From: Acidobacteriota bacterium | GTDB taxonomy: Bacteria; Acidobacteriota; Terriglobia; Terriglobales; Acidobacteriaceae | Reading direction: 5' to 3' | DNA length: 8,837 nt | Assembly (NCBI GenBank): GCA_021798235.1 | Contig: JAJZMO010000090.1 | Location: forward strand, 2,949 to 11,785 | Shown here: positions 1 through 6,238 of the stretch, piece by piece | How the letters are laid out: every line of letters begins with the position of its first letter | Position numbering within the stretch: position 1 is the stretch's first letter | Position numbers and translations under genes: made by a program | The notes under the pieces: model-generated | The model's database searches: none | What the model was told of the DNA's origin: nothing | Seen by the model: the letters and a program-made list of their open reading frames with translations, nothing else

Positions 1-749
1 GCAATGAACCAGGGCAGTACCATCGCCAGATAGAGCAGCACGCCCGGCAGCCAGATGGTGCGGCGCAGCAATGACCACTCCCGGCGCAGTGCAGTGAAGA
101 GAAAAATAATGCAGAAGGCCAGCGCGGGAGCAACCGGCCCCTTGGCCAGCGTGGCCGCGCCTACAAAAAAATACAGGTCAAAAAGCCAGAATTTTTTATT
201 CGTCTCATACCAGGCGTACCAGCCCAGCATGCCAATACAAAACGGTGCGGCCAGCTGCATATCCGTGGACGCACCACGGGCAAAGCTGATAATGCCGACA
301 CAGGAAGCCGTGATGAGCGCGGCCTCCAACTGCCCACCAAAACGAAAACGGCGCATGTGCAGATAGATGAGCAGGATCAGCGCAAAGGCGAAGCTGGCCG
401 AGGGCAACCGCGCCGCCCAATCATGCACCCCAAACTCTTTAAATGCGAACATCGCACGCCAGTAGTAGAGAGCTGGCTTTTCCAGCCAAGGCTTCCCGTA
501 TAGGATGGGCGTTACATAATCGTGCCGCGCGAGCATCTCGCGGGCCACTTGCGCGTAGCGAGGTTCATCCGCGCCAACCAGGCCTAACACGCTGCCACCC
601 AGTAGTGGCACCAGTCCAAAAAAGATGAAAAGTGTGGTGAACACCAGCAGCACGGCTACCTCGGCCAGCATGGCCGCGTTGGGGTTTTGCCAATAGCTGC
701 CGCCGGGCAAGTACTGCTTCCACGTCTCCTGTTGTGTGCGCTTGCCCAT
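1..749 (-). CDS. ArnT/PMT-like membrane glycosyltransferase, 3' end outside window
   Basis: This minus-strand gene starts at 749 and stays open to the window edge, so 249 N-terminal residues are visible. Residues 55-97 carry the family hallmark: G-A-D-E-P-R-Y-A-Q-V-A-R-E-M, then H-D-Y-V-T-P, then W-L-E-K-P-A-L-Y-Y-W. This matches lipid-linked sugar transferases of the ArnT (GT83)/dolichyl-phosphate-mannose mannosyltransferase superfamily. In that family the acidic D-E pair lies in the first periplasmic loop and takes part in catalysis. Hydrophobic segments are visible near residues 30-50, 118-130, 143-157, 165-180, 188-200, 207-220 and 231-248, and a conserved-looking L-A-K-G-P lies at 201-205. 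It should move a sugar from a polyprenyl-phosphate carrier to an envelope acceptor; the sugar and acceptor cannot be told. An in-frame ATG at 806 would add 19 residues. Neither start has a well-placed ribosome site (an AAAGGAAAG lies 14 bases or more before 749). It lies 143 bases after nrnA on the same strand and may be co-transcribed. Confidence 0.85.
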   Translation of the reverse strand, partial: MGKRTQQETWKQYLPGGSYWQNPNAAMLAEVAVLLVFTTLFIFFGLVPLLGGSVLGLVGADEPRYAQVAREMLARHDYVTPILYGKPWLEKPALYYWRAMFAFKEFGVHDWAARLPSASFAFALILLIYLHMRRFRFGGQLEAALITASCVGIISFARGASTDMQLAAPFCIGMLGWYAWYETNKKFWLFDLYFFVGAATLAKGPVAPALAFCIIFLFTALRREWSLLRRTIWLPGVLLYLAMVLPWFI

Positions 750-893
750 TATGGTCGGTGTTCTTTCCTTTCTGCAAAGCGTGATGGAAACTCCCCTTCC
801 ATCCATGCGGAAGGCGCTGCTGATTTCAAATGCTCAGGGTATCAAGTCTGCTCTCGAAACGGAACCCATCTGCAGCATAAGGCCATCCTCAGA

Positions 894-1922
894 CTACGCC
901 ACGCCAAGCACGGACGTCTGCGACAGCCGCTGGCGCAATTCACGAAGAATCGTGTCAATGGCTGCAAACAGCGGGCCTTCCAGCGTGCAGCCGCTGGCAT
1001 TGGCATGGCCGCCACCGCCCAAGTCCTCCGCCACGCTGGCTACGCTGAAGCTGCCCTTGCTGCGCAGGCTCAGGCGCAGCCGATGGTCGGGCAGCTCGCG
1101 CAGAAACACGGCCACTTCCACGCCCGCGATGCCAATCGCGTAGTTGACGATGCCCTCACAGTCCTCTTCGACCGCGCCGCAGCGCACCATATCGCCATGC
1201 GTCACCCAAAGCCAGGCAATCTTGCCTTCGAGTTGCAACGTGGCCAGCGCTGCGCCCAACAAGCGCATCTTTGATTGTGGATTGCTGAAGTAGACATCGC
1301 GCGCAATCTGCGATGGATCGGCCCCATGCTCCACCAAAGCCTGCGCCAGCGCGAAGGTTTGCGCCCGTGTGCCTTGATAGCAAAAAGCTCCTGTATCGCT
1401 CAGCAGCGCCGTGTACAGGCAGGTGGCCATCTCCGGGGTCACGGTGGCTCCCAGGCTTTGCGCTAAGCAATAGACGAGTTCCCCCACTGCACTTGCAGGC
1501 GGATGAATCCAATTAATCGCGGCAAAATTGCGCCCACTTACATGGTGGTCAATGTTGAGCAGATACTGCCCCTCCAACCCGCGCAGGCGCGTGCGCTCGA
1601 TGCCATCGCATTCGAGCAGCAGCACAGCATCATACGTTGAGTCGATGGATGGCGTGCAGCGAATGCGTTCCGCCCCGGGTAGTGTTCGATAGATCGTGGG
1701 CACGCGGTCGCGCAGCGCCAAGTCCACCTGCTTGCCCATCTGCTCCAAGAGCAGCGCGCAGCCCAGCATCGAGCCGACCGCGTCCCCATCCGGGCGTGCA
1801 TGCGCCGTGATCAGAAAGGTTTGGCGCTCTCGAATTGCCGTCAGCAATTCCACGGGGGCCTGTGCCGGGGCAGATGCGGAGCGCGAATCGGCATGTTTGT
1901 GATGCGCGCGACGCGACGTCAT
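894..1922 (-). CDS. nrnA: DHH-family nanoRNase / pAp phosphatase (NrnA-like)
   Basis: The 342-residue protein belongs to the DHH/DHHA1 phosphoesterases. In this family NrnA degrades 2-5-nucleotide RNAs and converts 3'-phosphoadenosine 5'-phosphate to AMP in the cytoplasm. Visible motifs are H-A-R-P-D-G-D-A-V-G-S at 41-51 (motif I), D-H-H at 125-127 (motif III), L-L-S-D-T-G-A-F at 173-180 (motif IV Asp), and the DHHA1 substrate loop G-G-G-G-H-A-N-A-S-G at 302-311. Motif II reads L-L-L-E-C-D-G, so the usual metal-binding Asp seems to be Glu104, or is served by Asp106. The length is typical, with about 20 extra low-complexity residues at the N terminus. The start ATG overlaps the rbfA stop in an ATGA arrangement, which implies translational coupling and fixes the start. 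Linkage to rbfA is common in bacteria and suits an RNA-metabolism role. pAp is a by-product of sulfate assimilation, but any tie to the met genes here is only inference. Confidence 0.9.
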   Translation of the reverse strand: MTSRRAHHKHADSRSASAPAQAPVELLTAIRERQTFLITAHARPDGDAVGSMLGCALLLEQMGKQVDLALRDRVPTIYRTLPGAERIRCTPSIDSTYDAVLLLECDGIERTRLRGLEGQYLLNIDHHVSGRNFAAINWIHPPASAVGELVYCLAQSLGATVTPEMATCLYTALLSDTGAFCYQGTRAQTFALAQALVEHGADPSQIARDVYFSNPQSKMRLLGAALATLQLEGKIAWLWVTHGDMVRCGAVEEDCEGIVNYAIGIAGVEVAVFLRELPDHRLRLSLRSKGSFSVASVAEDLGGGGHANASGCTLEGPLFAAIDTILRELRQRLSQTSVLGVA

Positions 1923-2389
1923 GGCTCCGTATCTTTCTGGTGCGTAGCGGGCTGCGCTTCTGCGGCTTGCGCAGAAAGCGATGTAGCTTGCGCAGCGGAT
2001 TGTGCAGCGGCGCGTGCCATGGTTCTCTTTGCGTTGCGCTCCGCGCGGCCCAGCAGCGCGTCCATGCGCGATTGAAACCGCTGCGAGCGGTCGATGGTAA
2101 ATACCAGCTCCGGAATGTGGCGTTTTCCCAGCCGCTCCAGCAGCTCGTGGCGAATGTAGCCCTTGGCCGCCATCAGGCCGTCCAGCGTCTCGCGCTCCTC
2201 GTCGTCTTGGCCCTCAATGGCGATAAAGATCTGTGCCGACTTGCCGCCGGGCGCGATGGCAACCTCAGTGACATAGGCAAAGTGAATGCGTGGGTCGCTC
2301 AGCTCGCCTTCGATCATGGAACTGATCTCTTCGCGCAGCGTTTCCGCCATGCGGTCTTTATGATGCTTTTTTGCCCGATCTTCCGGCAT
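1919..2389 (-). CDS. rbfA: 30S ribosome-binding factor A
   Basis: The 156-residue protein has the RbfA pattern. An N-terminal helix (R-M-A-E-T-L-R-E-E-I, residues 13-22) is followed by a stretch with S-D-P-R-I at 31-35 and V-T-E-V-A-I-A-P at 40-47, and then by R-H-E-L-L-E-R-L-G-K-R-H-I-P-E-L-V-F at 80-97. RbfA is a single KH-type domain that binds the immature 30S subunit near helix 1 of 16S rRNA and assists late maturation and cold adaptation. The family usually runs to about 120-140 residues; the excess here is a C-terminal tail after residue 120 rich in Ala, Gln and Ser, probably disordered. It is the first gene of a minus-strand cluster and overlaps nrnA by 4 bases. The commonly adjacent infB is absent; guaB lies divergently instead. 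The upstream GAG 6 bases before the ATG is a modest ribosome site. Confidence 0.92.
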   Translation of the reverse strand: MPEDRAKKHHKDRMAETLREEISSMIEGELSDPRIHFAYVTEVAIAPGGKSAQIFIAIEGQDDEERETLDGLMAAKGYIRHELLERLGKRHIPELVFTIDRSQRFQSRMDALLGRAERNAKRTMARAAAQSAAQATSLSAQAAEAQPATHQKDTEP

Positions 2390-2602
2390 GGCTGCTCATT
2401 CTTTCTGTGCGCATCTGGCGTACGGCTTCGCACGCTACCAAAAAGCTGAGGATACCAGACATCCGGCTCCGAAGGAATGGAGTCCAGCCGTTAACCCTCG
2501 GGAAGCGAATCGGGGATTCCACGACGGCTGCAGCGAGCGGCAAGCGGCTTTGTGCAGGCCGAACCGCCAAAATCTTTTCAAGCGGCGAAACGGTGCCGGA
2601 TC

Positions 2603-2627
2603 CCCATCCTTACAGCGCAAGGGTGGG
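2603..2627. repeat. REP-like hairpin 1
   Basis: CCCATCCTT (2603-2611) can pair with AAGGGTGGG (2619-2627) around a 7-base loop, giving nine pairs including one G-U. The 3' flank continues ATGTACGGTG, loosely like the tail of the two hairpins downstream. No U-run follows, so a terminator is unlikely. Confidence 0.5.
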
Positions 2628-2678
2628 ATGTACGGTGTCGGACAGCGACATTATTTTCCAACGAGAGCCTCACGCAGT

Positions 2679-2714
2679 CCCCCCTTCGCCAAGGTGCGAA
2701 GGATGGGGTACCTG
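2679..2714. repeat. REP-like hairpin 2 with TGGGGYACCYG tail
   Basis: CCTTCGC (2683-2689) pairs with GCGAAGG (2696-2702) around the 6-base loop CAAGGT. CCCC (2679-2682) can extend the stem with GGGG (2705-2708) past a 2-base bulge. The tail TGGGGTACCTG (2704-2714) recurs after hairpin 3 with two C/T changes. Confidence 0.6.
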
Positions 2715-2735
2715 CAGATTTTAGAAGTGCAAGAA

Positions 2736-2768
2736 CCCAGGTCTCAAAAGCGAGACCTGGGGCACCCG
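2736..2768. repeat. REP-like hairpin 3 with TGGGGYACCYG tail
   Basis: CCCAGGTCTC (2736-2745) and GAGACCTGGG (2752-2761) form a perfect 10-bp stem around the 6-base loop AAAAGC. The tail TGGGGCACCCG (2758-2768) matches that of hairpin 2 in 9 of 11 positions. This layout resembles dispersed palindromes I recall from acidobacterial genomes. Dispersion cannot be shown from one window. Confidence 0.65.
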
Positions 2769-2871
2769 GAACCGGCACCTGGCACCAGACACCACGGCAT
2801 CCAATAATCCAAGTACTCGCAGATTCCTATCCACTCAACCGGTCGATTTTTCTGCACGAGCGCAGACCTGT

Positions 2872-2900
2872 TTGCCGGAACGCACTGAAAATCCTACAAT
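2872..2900 (+). promoter_or_regulatory. Probable sigma70-type promoter for guaB
   Basis: TTGCCG (2872-2877, 4/6 to TTGACA) and TACAAT (2895-2900, 5/6 to TATAAT) are separated by exactly 17 bases. A start point near 2906-2907 would fall on the ATG of the 40-codon ORF, so that ORF would be leaderless. guaB itself begins about 120 bases downstream. Confidence 0.6.
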
Positions 2901-2905
2901 CAGAC

Positions 2906-3028
2906 ATGCCCATCCTGAAGCCTTCCACCTGGCACTCACAGGCTGCAAGCAGCACCCAGCACCTGATTCCGGCAATGGCTCCGGCTTCGACCCCAGCCCA
3001 GACCCCAGCGATGGCCCAAATTTTATGA
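2906..3028 (+). CDS. Putative 40-residue upstream ORF coupled to guaB
   Basis: This ORF begins with ATG 5 bases after the predicted -10 box and ends in a TGA (3026-3028) that overlaps the guaB ATG (3025-3027) as ATGA. The product begins [10 protein letters not shown] and ends [10 protein letters not shown]. It is rich in Ala, Pro, Gln, Ser and Thr, and I recognise no domain, signal peptide or membrane span. guaB lacks a Shine-Dalgarno, so the likely role is to deliver ribosomes to the guaB start by termination-reinitiation. No run of one codon type stands out, so amino-acid sensing is not evident. It could equally be chance in a transcribed leader; the promoter spacing and the ATGA overlap are the reasons for listing it. 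Confidence 0.45.
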   Translation: MPILKPSTWHSQAASSTQHLIPAMAPASTPAQTPAMAQIL

Positions 3029-4545
3029 TTGAATTTCCCGTACCTGAAGCGCTGACCTTTGACGATGTGCTGCTCGTGCCGGCCTACAGCGATGTGGTGC
3101 CCACGCAGGTGAGCACGCAGACACGCGTGACACGCAACATTACTGTCAACACTCCATTGCTGAGCGCAGCGATGGATACGGTTACCGAATCACGGCTGGC
3201 CATTGCCATGGCCCAGCAGGGCGGCCTCGGCGTCATCCATCGCAATCTGACCATCGAGCAACAGGCCGGCGAGGTTGACAAGGTAAAGCGCTCCGAGAGC
3301 GGCATGATTGTCGATCCGGTGACAATCACGCCGGAGCAGCCCATCTCCGAAGCGCTCGATGTGATGCGGCGCTACAAAATCTCGGGCGTGCCGGTGACGA
3401 AGGACAAGAAGCTGGTCGGCATTCTGACAAATCGTGATTTGCGCTTTGAAACACGCACGCATATTCCCGTCAATGAGGTGATGACCAAGCAGAATCTCAT
3501 CACTGTGGCGGTGGGCACCACGCTCGAAGAAGCAGAAAAAATTCTGCACAACCACCGCGTGGAAAAGTTGTTGGTGGTCAACGATCGCTACGAACTCAAG
3601 GGCCTCATCACCGTCAAGGACATCCAAAAGAAGCTGAAGTATCCAAATGCAGCCAAAGATTCCCAGGGCCGTTTGCGCGTGGCCGGAGCCGTCGGCGCAA
3701 CGGGAGATTTTCTGGAACGTGCGCAGGAGTTAGTGCGCAATCGCGTGGATGCGCTGGCTGTGGATTCTGCGCACGGGCACTCGTCGCGCGTGTTGGATGC
3801 AGTGCGCACGCTGAAGAAGCATTTCCCGCACATCGATCTGATGGCCGGCAACATCGCCACATATGAAGGCGCGCTGGCTTTGATTGAGGCCGGAGCGGAT
3901 GCGATCAAGGTCGGCATCGGTCCGGGATCCATCTGCACCACGCGCATGGTGACCGGCGCAGGGATGCCGCAGATCACAGCGATTTCCGAGGCCTACCGCG
4001 CGGCCAAACAACACAACGTACCCATCATCGCCGACGGTGGCATCAAGTACTCTGGCGATGTCGCCAAGGCCATAGCCGCCGGGGCCAGTGCGATCATGAT
4101 CGGCTCCCTCTTTGCCGGCGTGGATGAAAGCCCGGGCGAGACAATTCTGTACCAGGGGCGCTCCTTCAAGACCTATCGCGGCATGGGATCTCTGTCCGCC
4201 ATGGCGCAAGGCTCCGGCGAGCGCTACTTCCAAAGCGCAAGCGACATGGAAGAGCCAGAGGGGCGCACGTCCCTGACCAGTCGTGAAAACACGGCGATGA
4301 ACCGCTTGGCGAAGTTTGTACCCGAAGGCATTGAAGGCCGCGTACCCTATCGCGGGCCGTTGGAGTCCATGGTCTATCAGCTTGTCGGCGGCTTGCGATC
4401 GGGCATGGGCTACCTGGGCTGCGCAACTATTCCAGACATGCAGGAAAAGGCGCGCTTCGTGCGCATCTCCAATGCCGGACTGCGCGAGAGCCACGTACAT
4501 GACGTTATCATCACGCGCGAGGCGCCCAATTATCATGTTGAGTAA
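3025..4545 (+). CDS. guaB: IMP dehydrogenase
   Basis: The 506-residue enzyme oxidises IMP to XMP with NAD+, the committed step of GMP synthesis in the cytoplasm. It starts with the family N terminus [16 protein letters not shown] (7-22). Two CBS domains fill about residues 95-205, for example I-S-G-V-P-V-T at 119-125 and V-E-K-L-L-V-V at 179-185. The barrel resumes with A-V-D-S-A-H-G-H at 245-252. The active-site loop G-S-I-C-T-T-R at 301-307 holds the catalytic Cys304, and the IMP-binding A-D-G-G-I-K follows. The catalytic flap shows Y-R-G-M-G-S and later Y-R-G-P. Length and motif set are normal. I chose ATG 3025 because the longer frame from TTG 2872 adds 51 non-conserved residues. No Shine-Dalgarno precedes 3025 (CCCAAATTTT); coupling to the overlapping upstream ORF is the likely solution. 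The VanZ-family gene overlaps its 3' end. Confidence 0.97.
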   Translation: MIEFPVPEALTFDDVLLVPAYSDVVPTQVSTQTRVTRNITVNTPLLSAAMDTVTESRLAIAMAQQGGLGVIHRNLTIEQQAGEVDKVKRSESGMIVDPVTITPEQPISEALDVMRRYKISGVPVTKDKKLVGILTNRDLRFETRTHIPVNEVMTKQNLITVAVGTTLEEAEKILHNHRVEKLLVVNDRYELKGLITVKDIQKKLKYPNAAKDSQGRLRVAGAVGATGDFLERAQELVRNRVDALAVDSAHGHSSRVLDAVRTLKKHFPHIDLMAGNIATYEGALALIEAGADAIKVGIGPGSICTTRMVTGAGMPQITAISEAYRAAKQHNVPIIADGGIKYSGDVAKAIAAGASAIMIGSLFAGVDESPGETILYQGRSFKTYRGMGSLSAMAQGSGERYFQSASDMEEPEGRTSLTSRENTAMNRLAKFVPEGIEGRVPYRGPLESMVYQLVGGLRSGMGYLGCATIPDMQEKARFVRISNAGLRESHVHDVIITREAPNYHVE

Positions 4546-5041
4546 ACGCAAGCGGGTTCTGCTGCACGCTTGGATTCCAGCGGCGATCTGCGCGCTGCTA
4601 ATCGCCATCTCTTCGAGCGATGCGTTTTCAGCCAGCAACACCAGTCACCTGCTGCGACCGCTGCTGGAAAAAATCTTCGGGCCTTTTCAGGATCACACTT
4701 GGAAAGTACTACTTTTCAGCATTCGCAAAGTGGGACATTTCTTTGCCTATGGCACGGTCAGCGTGGTCTATTTTCGCGCCTGGCGCATGACCTTCCGCCT
4801 GAACCGCGCCTACTCTGCCCTGTCGGCAACACTGCGCGCGGCAGCCGTGGCGTTACTCTCCACGCTGGTGCTCTCTGGCTTGGATGAATTTCACCAGAGC
4901 TTTTTGCCACAACGCACTGGATCCCCGTTTGATGTGCTGCTGGACATGTGCGGCGCAATCACCTGCCAGTTAATCGTCTTCGCCTTTTTCAGCCACTTAC
5001 TAGAACTGCAGGTTACATCCCGTCCTGACGAAGTGATGTAA
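4535..5041 (+). CDS. VanZ-family small membrane protein
   Basis: The 168-residue protein has the VanZ-like layout. A first membrane helix (about 8-26) is followed by a loop, then K-V-G-H-F-F-A-Y-G (65-73) leading a second helix, a third helix near 99-116, the signature [18 protein letters not shown] at 117-134, and a last helix near 135-155. The family is named after the teicoplanin-resistance protein VanZ, but most chromosomal members have no known function, and resistance should not be assumed. The start ATG lies inside guaB, giving an 11-base overlap in another frame. There is no good ribosome site, so translation probably depends on ribosomes finishing guaB. The stop lies inside a strong inverted repeat. 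Confidence 0.85.
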   Translation: MLSKRKRVLLHAWIPAAICALLIAISSSDAFSASNTSHLLRPLLEKIFGPFQDHTWKVLLFSIRKVGHFFAYGTVSVVYFRAWRMTFRLNRAYSALSATLRAAAVALLSTLVLSGLDEFHQSFLPQRTGSPFDVLLDMCGAITCQLIVFAFFSHLLELQVTSRPDEVM

Positions 5042-5045
5042 CCTG
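5009..5045. repeat. 11-bp inverted repeat across the VanZ stop, between convergent genes
   Basis: CAGGTTACATC (5009-5019) is the exact reverse complement of GATGTAACCTG (5035-5045). The 15-base spacer could form a further CGT/ACG stem with loop CCTG. It sits at the end of the VanZ-family gene, facing the end of the lyase gene at 5072. Neither strand shows a T-run after the stem, so it is not a textbook intrinsic terminator. It may act as a bidirectional 3'-end hairpin or as a binding site. Confidence 0.55.
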
Positions 5046-5071
5046 GCGCACGCAACACTCCCAGAACGAAC

Positions 5072-5944
5072 TTATTGCACCGCTGATTCCGTAGTCTCAC
5101 TGCGTAGTTTGTCCCAGCGCTCGGAACCGAAACGTTGAAAGATGGCCTTCGGACTGAGCGCATTGGGAAATCCCAGCGGCTCGCGGGAGGTGCGCACCTC
5201 GGCCAGCACTTCATCGCAACGTGCTATCAATGTTCCCAACAACAGGTCCGAGAGCAGCACGGCACGGTAGCCCATCTCCGCAACTTGATCCAGCGACAGC
5301 AGCGGACTCTTGCCGCCCACCAGAACGTTCAACACACACGGCCCGCCGACGCGCTGCGGTACCGAGCGCAATTGTTCGACGGTGACGGGAGCCTCGACCA
5401 AAGCCATGGTCGCCCCCACCTCCAACGCAGCATTGGCGCGCTCTAATGCCGCCTCAAATCCGAGGACTCCATTGGCGTCCGTGCGCGCGATGATGACAAA
5501 GTCTTCGCTCTGGCGCGCATCGACTGCCGCGCGAATCTTGCTCAGGTATGCTTCTTGCGAAATCACCTGCTTCTGGTCGAGATGGCCGCACTTCTTGGGG
5601 AAAACTTGATCTTCAACATGAATGCCCGCGACACCGTGGCGCTCATACTCACGCACGGTGCGGGTCATGTTCAGTTCATTGCCATAGCCGGTGTCGGCAT
5701 CAGCGATGATGGGAATCTCCACCGAGTCTGCCATGGCAGAAGCATTGGCGACCATCTCCGACATGGTGGCCAGCCCATAATCCGGCAGTCCGAGACGACT
5801 GACGGAGGTGCCCATGCCCGTCATGTAGATCGCGGAGTACCCCGCACGCTCAACCGCCTTCGCCGTCAGGCAATCATAGGCACCCGGTGCCACCAGAAAA
5901 TTTTCCCGTTCCAAGGCCGTACGCAAACGGCTCGCTGCTCGCAT
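5072..5944 (-). CDS. Isocitrate lyase / PEP mutase superfamily enzyme
   Basis: The 290-residue protein has the alpha/beta-barrel motifs of this superfamily, which cleaves or forms C-C or P-C bonds in alpha-oxyacids. Visible are V-A-P-G-A-Y-D (18-24), T-G-M-G-T-S (42-47) and L-G-L-P-D-Y-G (51-57). The Mg-binding A-D-A-D-T-G-Y-G-N follows at 81-89, then I-H-V-E-D-Q at 108-113, and the catalytic-loop K-K-C-G-H at 117-121 with Cys119, the general acid in lyases. That Cys points to a lyase such as 2-methylisocitrate or dimethylmalate lyase rather than PEP mutase. At under 300 residues it is much shorter than classical isocitrate lyase (AceA). No prp or glyoxylate gene is adjacent, so the substrate is open. 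I chose ATG 5944 because GGAG lies 6 bases upstream and family members start about there. ATG 5956 (4 more residues) or TTG 5998 (18 more) are alternatives. It is divergent from the metYX leader. Confidence 0.85.
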   Translation of the reverse strand: MRAASRLRTALERENFLVAPGAYDCLTAKAVERAGYSAIYMTGMGTSVSRLGLPDYGLATMSEMVANASAMADSVEIPIIADADTGYGNELNMTRTVREYERHGVAGIHVEDQVFPKKCGHLDQKQVISQEAYLSKIRAAVDARQSEDFVIIARTDANGVLGFEAALERANAALEVGATMALVEAPVTVEQLRSVPQRVGGPCVLNVLVGGKSPLLSLDQVAEMGYRAVLLSDLLLGTLIARCDEVLAEVRTSREPLGFPNALSPKAIFQRFGSERWDKLRSETTESAVQ

Positions 5945-6059
5945 CGCCAACTCCATCCTCTTCTCAATCGATTCGGGAACGTCCGCCCGCTTTGGCAAGA
6001 CAGCCGTGCCACTAGAATAATCCCATTGCTTTCAGGGCGTTTTCTAATTAGACGCAGCA

Positions 6060-6083
6060 GGGGAACAAATGGAGCGTTTCCCC
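6060..6083. repeat. Inverted repeat between the lyase gene and the metY promoter
   Basis: GGGGAA (6060-6065) and TTCCCC (6078-6083) face each other. One more C-G pair (6066/6076) is possible past a bulged T. It lies 25 bases upstream of the metY -35 box in the divergent spacer, so it could be an operator or simply a chance dyad. Confidence 0.3.
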
Positions 6084-6108
6084 CATGAAAATTCGGTAAA
6101 TTCCCTTC

Positions 6109-6137
6109 TTGACTGGGAAAAGCCCTTCCTGTACAGT
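6109..6137 (+). promoter_or_regulatory. Sigma70-type promoter of the metYX operon
   Basis: TTGACT (6109-6114, 5/6 to consensus) and TACAGT (6132-6137, 4/6) are 17 bases apart. The start point should be near A6144, leaving only about 5 untranslated bases before the leader ORF and about 210 bases before metY. A TTCCC-N9-GGGAA dyad (6101-6119) spans the -35 box and could take a regulator. Confidence 0.7.
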
Positions 6138-6148
6138 ACTTGCAGGTT

Positions 6149-6238
6149 ATGAAGCAAACAATCCAGCTCATGTCGATGTCGATGCGGATGCCAATGTGCA
6201 TCCGTGGGCGGCTTCCTCTGGGCTTGCAACTGGCGTAA
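6149..6238 (+). CDS. Methionine-rich leader peptide of the metYX operon (29 aa)
   Basis: This ORF of 29 codons has ATG at 6149, 8, 10, 12, 14 and 16, giving the core M-S-M-S-M-R-M-P-M in residues 8-16. A Cys codon follows at 17, and the peptide ends in a Leu/Gly/Arg-rich stretch and TAA (6236-6238). The ATG lies 11 bases after the -10 box, so the message is nearly leaderless. AGG two bases before the ATG is too close to be a standard ribosome site. The Met codons overlap strand 1 of the attenuator at 6185-6191, and the stop lies between strands 2 and 3. By analogy with TrpL or HisL, ribosomes would slow at Met codons when charged elongator Met-tRNA is scarce, permitting read-through into metY. 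The peptide probably has no function of its own. The same stretch could be missed because it is so short. Confidence 0.8.
   Translation: MKQTIQLMSMSMRMPMCIRGRLPLGLQLA

Larger units (their letters stand above)
2390..2905. other. Intergenic region between divergent rbfA and guaB
   Basis: I see no convincing gene in this stretch of about 500 bases. Open frames across it have no family resemblance and no ribosome site. It must hold the rbfA promoter (minus strand, not confidently located) and it carries a guaB promoter at its right end. Its centre (2603-2768) holds three hairpins listed separately. The segment 2760-2795 is rich in degenerate GGCACC units. Confidence 0.6.

Noticed and set aside
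687..1274. 195-residue plus-strand frame opposite nrnA and the glycosyltransferase start
   Set aside because: It overlaps two well-supported minus-strand genes and their spacer, and has no family resemblance.
2736..2761. Intrinsic terminator between rbfA and guaB
   Set aside because: The stem is strong, but no T-run follows on either strand and the two genes are divergent, so no transcript needs to end here. A repeat element fits better.
2390..2905. tRNA, small RNA or CRISPR array in the rbfA-guaB spacer
   Set aside because: There is no cloverleaf and no regular direct repeat with spacers. The hairpins differ in stem sequence.
2872..3024. 51-residue N-terminal extension of GuaB from TTG 2872
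   Set aside because: The extra residues are low-complexity and unlike the family, and TTG 2872 coincides with the proposed -35 box. The conserved protein begins at 3025.
3730..4641. 303-residue minus-strand frame opposite guaB
   Set aside because: This is a shadow of a high-GC gene: no recognisable domain and full overlap with an unambiguous guaB. The same applies to the long minus-strand frames at 6861-7520 and 7998-8726.
4535..5041. Glycopeptide resistance determinant
   Set aside because: Only the broad VanZ-like family is supported, with no vanHAX or vanRS genes nearby. Chromosomal members are common and mostly of unknown function.
5945..5998. Longer lyase start at TTG 5998
   Set aside because: It has no ribosome site and adds a non-family N terminus. 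ATG 5944 has GGAG 6 bases upstream.
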